The notes beneath the pieces were generated by a model that worked only from the letters and a program-made list of their open reading frames with translations, ran no database searches and was not told the DNA's origin. 64,000 nt of DNA from Ligustrum vulgare (taxonomy: Eukaryota; Streptophyta; Magnoliopsida; Lamiales; Oleaceae), in contig OY743171.1 of the NCBI GenBank assembly GCA_963555705.1, positions 19,839,352 through 19,903,351 of the forward strand, given 5' to 3'. The position numbers were made by a program, and so were the translations under genes. The stretch's first letter is position 1. Each line of letters starts with the position of its first letter. This document shows positions 54,046-64,000 of this stretch, one piece after another.

Positions 54046-54663
54046 GTCGATCTTTGTGGCTGTGAATATTTGATGAAGAATTTTGTCCTTCATCTTTGAG
54101 GAAGATGAGCAAACTTAACAAACTATGTTCTCTCTTGAATATGATTCTGATGAATCTGTTGATACAGAAGACACAAAAGAATGCTATGACATGCAACTTG
54201 TCAATACAGCCTTTTCATCCATATCGGAGCCCATGATTGAGGCTAAGATTTTTACAGGAAAATATGAAAGGCTCATTACAGTTGTAGGATTAACCTTTAA
54301 ATGCCATTTCTTTTGGAGAACTTTGCAATTTGATCATGAAAATATTGAAGTTGTGCAACCAAAATGTTTTCCTCAAAGATATCAATGCAATTGACAAGAA
54401 ATTCGAGAAGGCTTGTGAGAAGCCTTATTTGCAAATCAAATGTGGCAGAAGTATGAAAGATTGTGAATGCAGAGGAAAGAAGAAATTCTATAAGAGAAGA
54501 ATAGAGCTTTCTAAGGAAGAAATGCTTTTTTAGAAGGAAATTTACAAAAAATAAAGGAACCAGGTGCTTCATCTGTCGAAAGAAATGTCACTTTGCAAAA
54601 GCCCGTCCAAGTAGAAAGAATGACAAAATTCTTCATCAAATATTCACAGCCACAAAGATCGAC
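54046..54663 (+). pseudogene. Endogenous pararetrovirus fragment (Caulimoviridae, petuvirus/florendovirus-like)
   Basis: A cysteine/lysine-rich segment (about 54380-54535: LQIKCGRSMKDCECRGKKKF) is followed in another frame by a zinc knuckle-like CFICRKKCHFAKA (about 54565-54605), whose last cysteine is arginine. This order matches the nucleic-acid-binding end of the coat protein region in caulimovirids integrated in plant genomes. An acidic stretch DSDESVDTEDTKECYDM (54145-54200) fits the linker before the protease. The fragment is scrambled: about 150 bp (54250-54425) is repeated at 54640-54790, and a perfect 42-bp inverted repeat (54046-54087, 54622-54663) encloses it. It is not functional. 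Confidence 0.6.
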
Positions 54664-54929
54664 TGCCACTTCTTTAAGAGAACTTCACAATTGGATCATG
54701 AAAACATTAAAGAAATTGTGCACCCAAAATACTTTCTACAAAGTTATCAATGCAACTGGCAAGTAATTAGAGAAGGCTTGTGAGAAGCCTTAAAATAGTT
54801 TATTTTATAAACTGATTTATTTATGATTTTTATGTAAAAAGTAATTGTTGAAAATTGGAGAGAGAAAATGTGTATGGTTTAAAACTAGTTTGAAAAATTG
54901 TTAATTGTGTAGTTTATAAACTAGTTTAT

Positions 54930-55480
54930 AAGAATTTAAATATATAATCTATACATATATAATAATAGGATAACCATCACAATTTTATGCACATAATTTC
55001 CAGCCCATCTTCACCTTTCATTTTAGGAAATTTCTTATTTTTATCAATTTATTTTATATAATAACGAATTAGAAAAGTTCAATTAATGCATTTAATAAAT
55101 GATTTATAAATTTGTGAAAAGAAAAATATCTATAAAAAGTCAAATTGTAGATTATTTTTTTCTTTTGATAATTATTGCATTATTTTGAAGTCGAAAAATA
55201 TGCAATATGAGTGTCAAATCCAAAATTTCAACGAGAAGTTTAATACAAGCAAAAAAATGAGAGCAAACTCTAAATATATCAATCGTAAAATCGTTTTGAA
55301 TACTAAATGTAAAAGTTTTATTTATACTTTTTACTTTTTTCAACATCTAATCTTTTTAATTTATCTTATTTAAGTCCTAAATGATACATATCATTTTTTT
55401 TTTATCTAAATTCAATTTAACCTAAATGATTAATTTTGAATATTTTTTTTATCAAATTGAACGAAATAATAGATCTTCAA
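54930..55480 (+). repeat. Interspersed AT-rich repeat, copy 1
   Basis: About 500 bp (starting CTATACATATATAATAATAGGATAACC) recur at 62612-63007 and, after an insertion, 63862-64000. The small frames in it (55152-55346, 55185-55373) are in both copies but diverged and unsupported. The class is unknown. Confidence 0.7.
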
Positions 55481-57975
55481 TCTTTCTAAATAAATTCAAT
55501 TAAATCATTTAATTCTCTATAACTTTAGATTTCGATAAACTCATTAGTCCAATTTTTAAAATAGAAGATGTTAGTAAAATCATTCTATTTAAAAATAGAA
55601 TATGATCAATACATTTATTTAACATGCACAAAAATAGTATGTGCAATTGTGAAAAGTGATTTTTAAAGAATGTGTGGTTGAGAATGAACTATGAAAAAAA
55701 TTATTTTCGAAGAATCAATTCTATATGAATAAGTGATAAAATCTTATGTCTTGTGGATTAAACCCCCATTTATAAATTGAGATATATAGATAATTTTTTT
55801 TTGTATATAAAGCTATTTATATTTGTAATATTCATTTAATAAAATTTAATTAAAATTTGTATTTTGTATTATTTATTTGTTACATTCATTTAAATATAGG
55901 ACTGCGTATAAGTTTGCCACGTGTAAGTTTAACAAATTGTAACATTTAATTTAAGTTTGAGCAATTTCTTAATGTTTGGTATATTTTGGTCGTAATGTAT
56001 TTACCTTTTTACATGTAATGTAATGTAATGAAATATTTGTTTAATATATTTAAATATTAATTATTGCATTAAGATAGTTAGGACAAATTCTTATAGTGCT
56101 ATACGGGGAGTCGATAAATTAATTCTATAAATGTTTATTAACTTTTTTATTTCATTTTACGATTTGAAAATTGTAAACATTTCAACTTTTAGAAATCAAA
56201 AAATCGTAAGCTCAACTTCAGCTATCAAATCAAAATTATAAAGTACAGAATAAGTCACATACCCATATCTTATTTTGCCTATATAAACTAGGAAACTAGA
56301 GAATTAACAATTAACTATTAAAAGAAATATACACGTAGCAATTTTATGTTTTACTTTTTTGAGTATTTTTCATTATATATGAATACAAAATTTATGTCGA
56401 GTATTGTATTTTTAAAATTTATTCAATAAATAATTGTTAATTATATCTTTCGTCCATCGTACATTTGCGATTAGTAGTAGTAGTAATAGTTGTAGTAGTA
56501 GTAGTAGTAAATGAGGTGTAAATGAGAATTTTGACATTCTCGTCCCGTCTCGCCCTGTTTCGTCCTCGTTTAAACTGGGATGGGGCGGGGATGTGGAAGA
56601 TAAGTCTCTGACAGGGTAAGAACGGGAAATGACATCCTCGTCTCAAACATATAATATTTAACCATATATTTTATCTTAAAAATATCATATTATTTATTTA
56701 TAAATTATTATTTTTTCTTCAAAATAGAGGCTAAATGATTGATATCTCAAATGAAGAGACAAGTCAGACGTCCAGTCATTTTTAATTAACAAACTACAAA
56801 GTACTCATGATATTGAGCCTCCGTTTGATCATCATTGACTATAGGTTCTTTAACGTAATTATTATAATTTATAAATTAATTTATAAATAAAATATTTTTT
56901 AAAATCATTTTTTAATTACACATTTTTTTTTTAATTTTCAACCATACATCTTACCTAGAAAAAAATTTGACACATGAGATGCCGAACGGCTTGTAAAATG
57001 AATTTTTTCAATCGCATACGATTTTAATCACATTTTAATAATAAATCTTTTTTTATGTGTTCTGTAAAATAGCTATAATAATATTTATTAACATTACAAT
57101 TTCAACATTACTTTTTAATCACACATGTTTTTTGAAATCGTTTTTTATCCCCATATTTTACCTAGAAAATACAAATAAGTATGTGTTATGCGACACAGTT
57201 ATAATAAATGTTTATAATCATTCCAATTTGCAAAACCACTTTTTAACTACATACATTTTTAAAACACTTTTTAACAATAAATTTTATCTAGAAAACACAA
57301 AAATTTAAAAATAACGGCAGCTAGAGGGCCGTCGAAAATCATGGTGGCTATTAAGCCGTCTAAAAGATGCTTATACATAAATTCAAAACATTTCTTTTAT
57401 TTTCAATCAAACAATATCATATCAATCACTATGTAAAATAATTTCACGAGACAAAGTTCATCAATATTCATTGATAATAAGTTTTCAATGAACAATCTTG
57501 AGATATGAGTCATAAGATAAGATGTCCAATTAATTTATTGACATTGAGACGAGTGCTAAGCGCTCAAGGGTTGAACAATATCATTCGTTTTTACTAAGCG
57601 ATGGGTAATAACTGTCGCATTGAAATCGATATTCGAGTCTTTGAGCATCATTTTTTATAACTCAATAAATTGAGATAATACTTTTATCAATACAATATTG
57701 ACTTTTAAGATGAAACTGCGAGCCTTTTCCTTAATACATAGTCAGAACCATTAAACTTAAATGAGCATTTCGATCGATTCAAAATAAGAGCAAGCACAAT
57801 ATTGCTAAATTGGTCGGATCAAACGAGCCTTATCTTATGAGAAGATGCCAATGGATAAATCTCGTATTACATAATGAATATAAGAATATTAATAAATATA
57901 TAAGAGTTTAAATAGAAATAACAATGTGACGAGAAAATCTTTATCCCAAAGAGTACATGGATTGAACAGATCAAG
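55481..57975. other. AT-rich intergenic DNA, no gene
   Basis: It contains MITE-like TTTTTAACCACACAT/TTTTATC pieces (56880-57310), a (TAG)n stretch at about 56473-56511, and a short GC-rich remnant GATGGGGCGGGGATG (56580 region) of a kind common at plant DNA-transposon ends. No convincing coding region was seen. Confidence 0.5.
56473..56511. repeat. (TAG)n microsatellite
   Basis: About a dozen TAG triplets with two interruptions (TAATAG, TTGTAG). It produces the Thr-rich minus-strand frame 56437-56646, which is not a gene. Confidence 0.85.
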
Positions 57976-58135
57976 TCCGTTTGGTAAACAATTTATAAAT
58001 CAATTTATAAATAACACAATTTTTTATACTACTATTTAATCACAAATATTTTCTTTCTTTACTTTTAAATCACAAATTTTACTTCAAAATCATAAATAAA
58101 TCAATTCATAAACTACTAAAAATATACCAAACAAA
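57976..58135. mobile_element. MITE of the TTTGGTAAACAATTTATAAA family
   Basis: The ends GTTTGGTAAACAATTTATAAATC and the complementary TTTATGAATTGATTTATT...TACCAAAC face each other over 160 bp. The interior is AT-rich with ATTTAATCACAAATATTTTCTTTC. Related pieces lie at 5.75, 34.8, 52.5, 54.85, 56.9 and 62.3 kb. Confidence 0.5.
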
Positions 58136-60186
58136 TAATTTTAGCAGAAGAAGGCTAAGGAATTAGCTCTGATTTGGGGATGTGTTGGCGACTGAGATCA
58201 TGGCCCCTTTTCGATCCTGCCAATTAGCATTTTTTTTCCCCTAAAATAATTATCGAAGAAATTTCAAACATTGCGGGTGTCTTCGACGGCTGGGTGAGAG
58301 AGAATTCAAATTGTTTGGTTGATTTATTTATATTTTTGAATAAAATGTATTGTTAAAAATTAAAAAGAAAAATATAAATAATTAAAAAGTAATATAAAAA
58401 TTATTTAAATAAAATTTTGTGTTTTTGGTTATCTTCTTTCATTTAAATGGCTTACTGAACACATACCCTGTAACTAATTTTGGATATATGTAACTTCATT
58501 TCTGAAATATAGAAAATTAGAAGAACAAAATTAAAAAATTGTAAAACTGCCTCAAACAGGAATTCAAGAAAAAATAGAGATATTCTCTATGGATATGGAG
58601 TGACAGTTATAATAAACAAAATGTAACTGAAAACTTAATAAATAATCTTCACAACCAATTTATCCTTGCAATATCATAATCCGAGAAATATAACTACCGA
58701 TTTCAAAATTCTTGGGTTTCAATTCTTGCTAATAAACTAAGGGAAGGATATATTTATTTGGGACATACTACCTATCGGCATAAATAGATGCTTGTTCATA
58801 TGAATGGTTCAATGTCAATATAACATTTGAAGGGATAGAGCAAAACTAGTGTGGCTTTCTATGACTGGAAGACTTTATTTGTTTTAGATATTCTTCTAGC
58901 AAATCTAATATGAAACCGAACAAAGAAATGAGAATAAAATGTTTTCAAGCTCAAATGTATTAGAAACAATGTTTATTTAATTGTTGTAACTAATTCGGGT
59001 TATTGATGCAACTATGATTGGTACCTAAAAGTTCATTCCTGTGTTTCAGTTTTTGCTTACACAGTTCACATCAAGAAAAAACTTTATTGGTTCATCAGCA
59101 ATCTATATATGACAAAGGAGTCATACTCAATTCATGCTCTAGATTTGAGCCAACTTGAAGGCAATAAATTCTATGATATGTAATGTGAAGTTTATAGTTT
59201 ACTGAAATGTTTCAGATTGGTTTTGTTCAAACACCTCTTCATTTAGCTCATGAACATCCGCAGGTAAAGGATCCATATTGTTTCCTATGAGTATTTTACA
59301 TTTAACGCTGAGGAAATCGACAACTCAGGTGATCTATTCCACTGCCACCCAGTATCATTCAGATTGAAGTGATCATTATGGACAAGATACTGGTCGGTAG
59401 CAATGAATTAGACGTGTTCCCATATATTTTAGATCGCCAAATTATTTCAAATTCAGCATAATGGGGTTTTTCATTTTTTATTTTTTAATATATCTCAAAA
59501 CCATGTGGCCTCATTTCTATTTGCTTGTCCACCGTTAGTTCTTACCTATTTGTTTGTGTCTTCTGATGTTTTATTTTCAGTTTCATTCCTGAACTTCTTT
59601 GAACAAATAATCGTAATTTTATTGTCCCACCACCATCAATATTCTATAGCCAAGAATATTGGGACATATAATTCTGCATCACATCCAAATATATGAATGG
59701 ATACATCTGAACATCAATGCTGGATCCATCTTTCATAAAAATCCTGCGTGTTTCTCATTGTGCTGATGATATGAATGAAGATTAGAAAATAACATAATAA
59801 CAATGAACCAAAAATTTAACTTTATTGGCATATAACATCATAATCATAATTAAAAAAAAATAAAGGTAGAATTGAATTGCTATTGCAACAAAGTGGAATT
59901 TTATTCACCTTCAACCTAAACAAAACATCAACACTATACATGCACAGCTCAAAAAACCCCACTTCATCTTCAACCTAAAATTAAATCCTAACAAAAGCCC
60001 ACTTCATCTTCAACCTAAAATTAAATCCTAAACAAAAGCACCATCTCAGTGTGAATTTGACAAAACATACTCAACACAAATTACACGATAAGAACACAAC
60101 GGGACGAGTGAAAATCTATGCAATAAGAAGAACCAAGCAGGAGATCGAAACTGGAAAATAAACTGCCCAGTGCATAAGAAGTTGAG
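58136..60186. other. Intergenic or decayed gene region, one exon-like segment
   Basis: A 48-bp segment at about 59216-59263 lies between acceptor TTTCAG and donor GTAAAG and is open (IGFVQTPLHLAHEHPQ). It resembles an internal exon but has no partners. The sentence CTTCATCTTCAACCTAAAATTAAATCCTAA is tandemly repeated near 59960-60030. The frame at 59505-59696 has no support. Confidence 0.3.
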
Positions 60187-60405
60187 TCACGAGACACGAG
60201 ACAATTTCGGTGTAGAAATAGAGGAAAGTGTACATAGAGCAAGAGTCATGCGAAGACCATTGATTAGATCGTCTAAGGAATGCCGCCGACTGGACTGACA
60301 GATCTCATCAATGGACTTCGCAATGAACGTTGCTTCTCTGTCGACTGTACTCATGCAAAGACCCTTGATTGCTGAAAAGGGGAACATTTGAAACATGCCA
60401 TTCAT
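60187..60405 (-). CDS. Small hypothetical protein, 72 residues
   Basis: The minus-strand frame starts MNGMFQMFPFSAIKGLCMSTVD and ends KLSRVS. It contains an amphipathic stretch EATFIAKSIDEICQSSRRHS and then LDDLINGLRMTLALCTL. The upstream sequence is pyrimidine-rich and less AT-biased, resembling a leader. No domain or relative is recognised. It may be a short real gene, the last piece of a decayed gene, or chance. Confidence 0.25.
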   Translation of the reverse strand: MNGMFQMFPFSAIKGLCMSTVDREATFIAKSIDEICQSSRRHSLDDLINGLRMTLALCTLSSISTPKLSRVS

Positions 60406-60659
60406 TCACCAAAAATTCAAGCTATTCCCAATAACTTTCAACCTCGAAATTGCTATTTATCTAGTACTACGATTCCTGTTAATCTCTATCGGAGAAGAAG
60501 TGCTTGATTGAAAAAGAAATTGATCCTAGATGATGGGAAATAATGGAGAAGCACAATTGATTTGGGGATTTTGAGACTGATGAGTTTGGGCCTTGGGGTG
60601 AGGAAGAAGACTTTGCAAAATTAGCAATAAATTCCCCATAAATTCAGGGGACGTTTGAG

Positions 60660-62600
60660 TTGGATTGTGTGATAATCTCTCCAACCCATTAATAAATTAT
60701 CTTTTAATTTAAATATTTTAATTTTTCAATTACAATTCTATATATCCAATTTTTCTTTTTGATATTGCTATATATTCATATATATTATACTATGGTGTAA
60801 AATTCAATTTTGAATTTTTAAATTGGTACTAGAGCTAATTATCACGTATTGAAATCATCGTATTCATGAAAAAGTTAGAGAGTTAAAAGGGGGATTGGGC
60901 CCGTCCCCGCACTGAATAATCCCCATCACATCTGGATTTAAGTGGATATGATGGGACATGGACTGAGGCCCCATCATTTCAAGTGGGATTAGGGAACATT
61001 ACAATAAGTAAGGAGGTTGAAATATAAATTTTAAAATTGAAAAAATAATTTTCAAATTTTAAAAATGAGGTTGTAACTAAAATAAATTAAACAATTAAAT
61101 TAAATAATTAAAAATATTTTATTAATTACATATATTAAGGTCACGACATTGTATAATTTCAGGTCACAAAACAAAAATCTTTTAGGTCATAAATTGATTT
61201 TAAGGTCACAATTTATCAAAATAGTAAGTCACAAATCAAACTTATTTTCATGTCTCAATCATTTTTTTTTTTAAGTCAAATTGATTTCAAGGTTGCAGAT
61301 AATCAATTTAGTTGGTCATAAAATGTCAAATTACTCAATCCGAATTTATTTTTAGATCGCAAGTTATCAAATTATTAGGTTATGACAATAACAGGGCTTC
61401 CGATCACAAATTTTTAAGGTCACAGGTCACAAATATTTACAAAAAATGACAAGAGTTGTGGTTGAGAATCTCTCTATGTTAATGTTCTAGGAGATGAATG
61501 TAAATAAAAAAAAAAAAAAAAAAACTTCTCAGCAAATACTCTCTCCTTTCCAAAAGCATTATCCATTGAAGGTGAGCTTTGCTCATTGTGTCCTCATGCA
61601 AAGGGGTGACCGGACAAAGAACCAACGAAGGAAAATCAAGAATACTCGAGGGCAAGATCTCGGTCTCTTGTGGTGAAAAGCTTGTATTATGAGATAGACT
61701 AGGTATCAAAGTGTTGCTCATAAGACCATTTTTGAGACTACTCCATCATTCATACAGCTTGAATCCTTGTTTCTTACCACAAGTGCTCTTGATGGGTGGT
61801 ATCCTGGCGTCACAATGGACACAACCAAATTTTGATCGCGACGAGTCATGCTAGACTACAATTGTGAGCACCCAGGCAATGAAATCTCCCGATCTGGATG
61901 TGGGATCACCTTAGTTTGGCTACACCATTATACCACTTCCACGTCAACTTGATAATCGGCCATACATTCTGAGATTCTACATTGTCAGCGAAAATGTATA
62001 TTGGAAATAAAAGATGATGATGAATTTAGAATTGAATGAATATGTGGGGGTAGGGATTTGGGGGATATGAGTGGGTGAGTTAAAAATAGGATTAATTAGT
62101 TTTATAATATGAATTAATATATTAAAACTTAATTAACACCTGACATTGGAACTAATACTTTTATTTTTTGGTTAATGAAATGAAAATTTGAAAACCAGGT
62201 CTCCATGTAATTTTCCTCTTTGGATTATTCATCTTATTAAGCCTTTGCTCGGTAGTTTACAAATAACACATTTTCTCAAATAACTTTTTAATCAAACACA
62301 TTTTTCAAACTTGTTTTTTATCACATATTTTATCTCGAAAATATAACATTCTCTTTATATATAAAAAAAATTACAAAACGGAGGCTAAATGACCGACTCC
62401 AAACCAATTTATAAATAGAATTTTTTTAATATAAAATATGTGATTGAAAAATATTTGAAAAAATGTGTGATTAAAATGTGTTATGATATATTGTGCAATT
62501 TATAAAATTGTTTATAAACATTTACCAAACACAATGTAATGTTTATATATAAATGAAATTGAAATTCTTACTAATAAGAACACAATGTAATGTTGAAATT
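60660..62600. other. AT-rich intergenic DNA with AGGTCACAA repeats, no gene
   Basis: Between 61138 and 61440 about ten degenerate units of AGGTCACAAATTTATCAAA are loosely spaced. A poly-A run lies at 61506-61524. The frames 61479-61721 and 61494-61676 overlap it on opposite strands and lack support. MITE-like sequence recurs at 62240-62400. Confidence 0.45.
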
Positions 62601-63007
62601 TAAATGAAATTCAAATCTATACATATATAATAATAGGATAACCGTCACCATTTTACGCACATAATTTCCCGCTATTTTCACCTGTCATTTTAGGAAATTT
62701 CTTATTTTTATCAATTTATTTTAATAAAAGAATTAGGAGTTCAATTAATTCATGTGATAAATGATTTATGAATTTGTGAAAAAAAATATCTATTAAAAGT
62801 AAAATTATAGATTTTTTCTGATAATTATTGTATTATTTTAAAGTCGAAACATATGCAACATGTGTGTCAAATATAAGATCTCAATAAGAAATTTAATACA
62901 AACTAAGAAATGAGAGCAAACTCTAAACATATCATTTGCAAAATCGTCTTAAATTTTAAATGCAAAAGTTTTACTTATACTTTTTACTTTTTCAAACATC
63001 TAATCTT
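62601..63007 (+). repeat. Interspersed AT-rich repeat, copy 2, interrupted
   Basis: It is similar to 54930-55345 throughout. The expected continuation TTTTTAATTTGTGTCATTTAAG is displaced to 63868 by the insertion at 63008-63861. Confidence 0.7.
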
Positions 63008-63861
63008 GAGCCAGGGCAAAAGAACTAGAACCAGCGGTTCGGTTTGGTTCGGTTCTATCTTGATTCGGTTCGGTTCTATCAAAATTTTAAACGATTCTGG
63101 TTCTAAAAATCAAGAACCATCGGTTCCGGTTCTTGGTTCAGAACCAAAACCAAGAACCAGAAGAAAACATGATTTTTATTTTTTTAAAAATATATATTTA
63201 AAAAATAATAAAAAATCATCAATTCTTAATCTTAATTCATGTTATCATGTCCATTAGTCAATATCAATTACCCAACAATTATTAACTCATTCAACATTAC
63301 AATAACTATAAGCAAAACAAGTGATAAACAAAAAATCATAAATCATAAATTATTTTTCTTTGACTGGTTCTGTCATTCAGCTTCAAGCCTTCAGTCGTCA
63401 GTTCTTCAAGAATTAACAGACAATAAATATTCACTCTTCATCTTACAATTAATTGTTATCTTATTTTCAAGGATTTGTTGGACTTGTAAAATTGTTCTCT
63501 AAAAAGGTGGAGAATTACGAGCAGAAATTGAAAATTTTTTAGAAGGAGCATATACACACGGATGAGGAGATACGTTATTGTCTGCAAGGAAGTGAATATT
63601 TTGACTTCAAGGATTTGAAATGTCGTATATTCGCATTTTGATCAAGGTCGATAACCTTACTATCTTACGACCCTTACCAGCCGGAATCTACTATGACTTC
63701 ATTGCCTAAGTTTGAAAATTTTATTTTAGGAAATCGGAACCAGAATCAGAACCAAAAGAACCGAACAGTTCGGTTCCGATTCGGTTCTTCTCTTGCAAAA
63801 TAAACCAATCATCGGTTCTTGGTTCGGTAACCAGGATCATATGGAACCACGCCCATGCGTG
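63008..63861. mobile_element. Non-autonomous DNA element rich in GGTTCGGTTC motifs
   Basis: The 854-bp insertion splits the AT-rich repeat and duplicates TCTAATCTT (62999-63007 and 63862-63870). Its two ends carry GGTTC/GAACC-rich stretches that are largely complementary (63040-63170 and 63725-63850), forming a long imperfect foldback. An 8-9-bp duplication with such ends fits a hAT- or Mutator-type non-autonomous element. The frame 63239-63502 lies in its AT-rich middle and is not a recognisable gene. Confidence 0.65.
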
Positions 63862-64000
63862 TCTAATCTTTTTAATTTGTGTCATTTAAGTCCTAAAATG
63901 ATACCTATTATTTCTTACATAAATTCAATTTGACCTAAATTATTACTTTTTGAATCTTTTTCTTAACAAATTGAAAGAAATAATAATAGATTTTCGATAT

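Noticed and set aside
61479..61721. Overlapping frames on both strands around 61.5-61.7 kb
   Set aside because: They are formed across a poly-A tract and lack any domain; possibly remnants of an old element but not supportable.
63239..63502. 87-residue plus-strand frame
   Set aside because: It lies in the middle of a non-autonomous DNA element, is low in complexity and has no recognisable motif.
1..64000. tRNA, rRNA or other structural RNA genes
   Set aside because: No cloverleaf with A/B boxes or rRNA-like sequence was seen; the tRNA-like matches are retrotransposon primer sites only.

Overview
This window is nuclear DNA of a flowering plant, most likely a eudicot. It is AT-rich, contains spliced genes, and is made almost entirely of nested transposable elements. 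I found one convincing intact host gene, a two-exon dCTP pyrophosphatase (about 35.2-35.7 kb). The other coding sequences belong to mobile elements or are captured, broken fragments.

Layout. 1-8.2 kb: 3' part of a decayed Ty3/Gypsy element of the Tat type (protease, RT, RNase H, second RNase H, 3' LTR). It has no integrase but carries an antisense plant-mobile-domain (PMD) gene. 9.8-14.7 kb: a non-autonomous hAT element (8-bp target duplication CCTATAGT) that was hit by a complete pol-less LTR retrotransposon (5-bp duplication GTATG). 14.8-34.7 kb: a PIF/Harbinger transposon torn apart by a Helitron-like element (16.6-27.6 kb), a small hAT (28.7-29.5 kb) and a block of captured gene fragments (31.0-34.7 kb). 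The Helitron in turn holds LTR element B (18.6-27.3 kb). 35.2-35.9 kb: the dCTP pyrophosphatase gene. 36-40 kb: AT-rich old repeats. 40.06-51.7 kb: a long-TIR Mutator-like element with a 9-bp duplication, hit by LTR element C (40.9-47.0 kb) and by a second Harbinger (47.3-51.1 kb). 52.7-53.7 kb: a young TRIM with apparently identical LTRs. 54.0-54.7 kb: a rearranged endogenous pararetrovirus fragment. 55-64 kb: MITE-rich intergenic DNA with one more small DNA element at 63.0-63.9 kb.

The most unusual content is a two-gene module that occurs twice, inside two LTR retrotransposons with entirely different LTRs and primer sites (B and C). In both it lies antisense to the element. The first gene encodes a small basic cysteine-cluster protein resembling the nucleic-acid-binding/silencing-suppressor proteins of flexuous plant RNA viruses. 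The second encodes a LOG-family cytokinin-activating phosphoribohydrolase. Each gene has its own TATA-like box, a short GAAA-loop hairpin lies between them, and three hairpin repeats follow them. Copy B is fully open; copy C has one frameshift and one premature stop. Element C also contains at least 15 short hairpins that share a TTCTG/TTCAG loop but have different, self-complementary stems.

All calls were made by eye from the sequence and its translations. Family names rest on recalled motifs, not on database searches.
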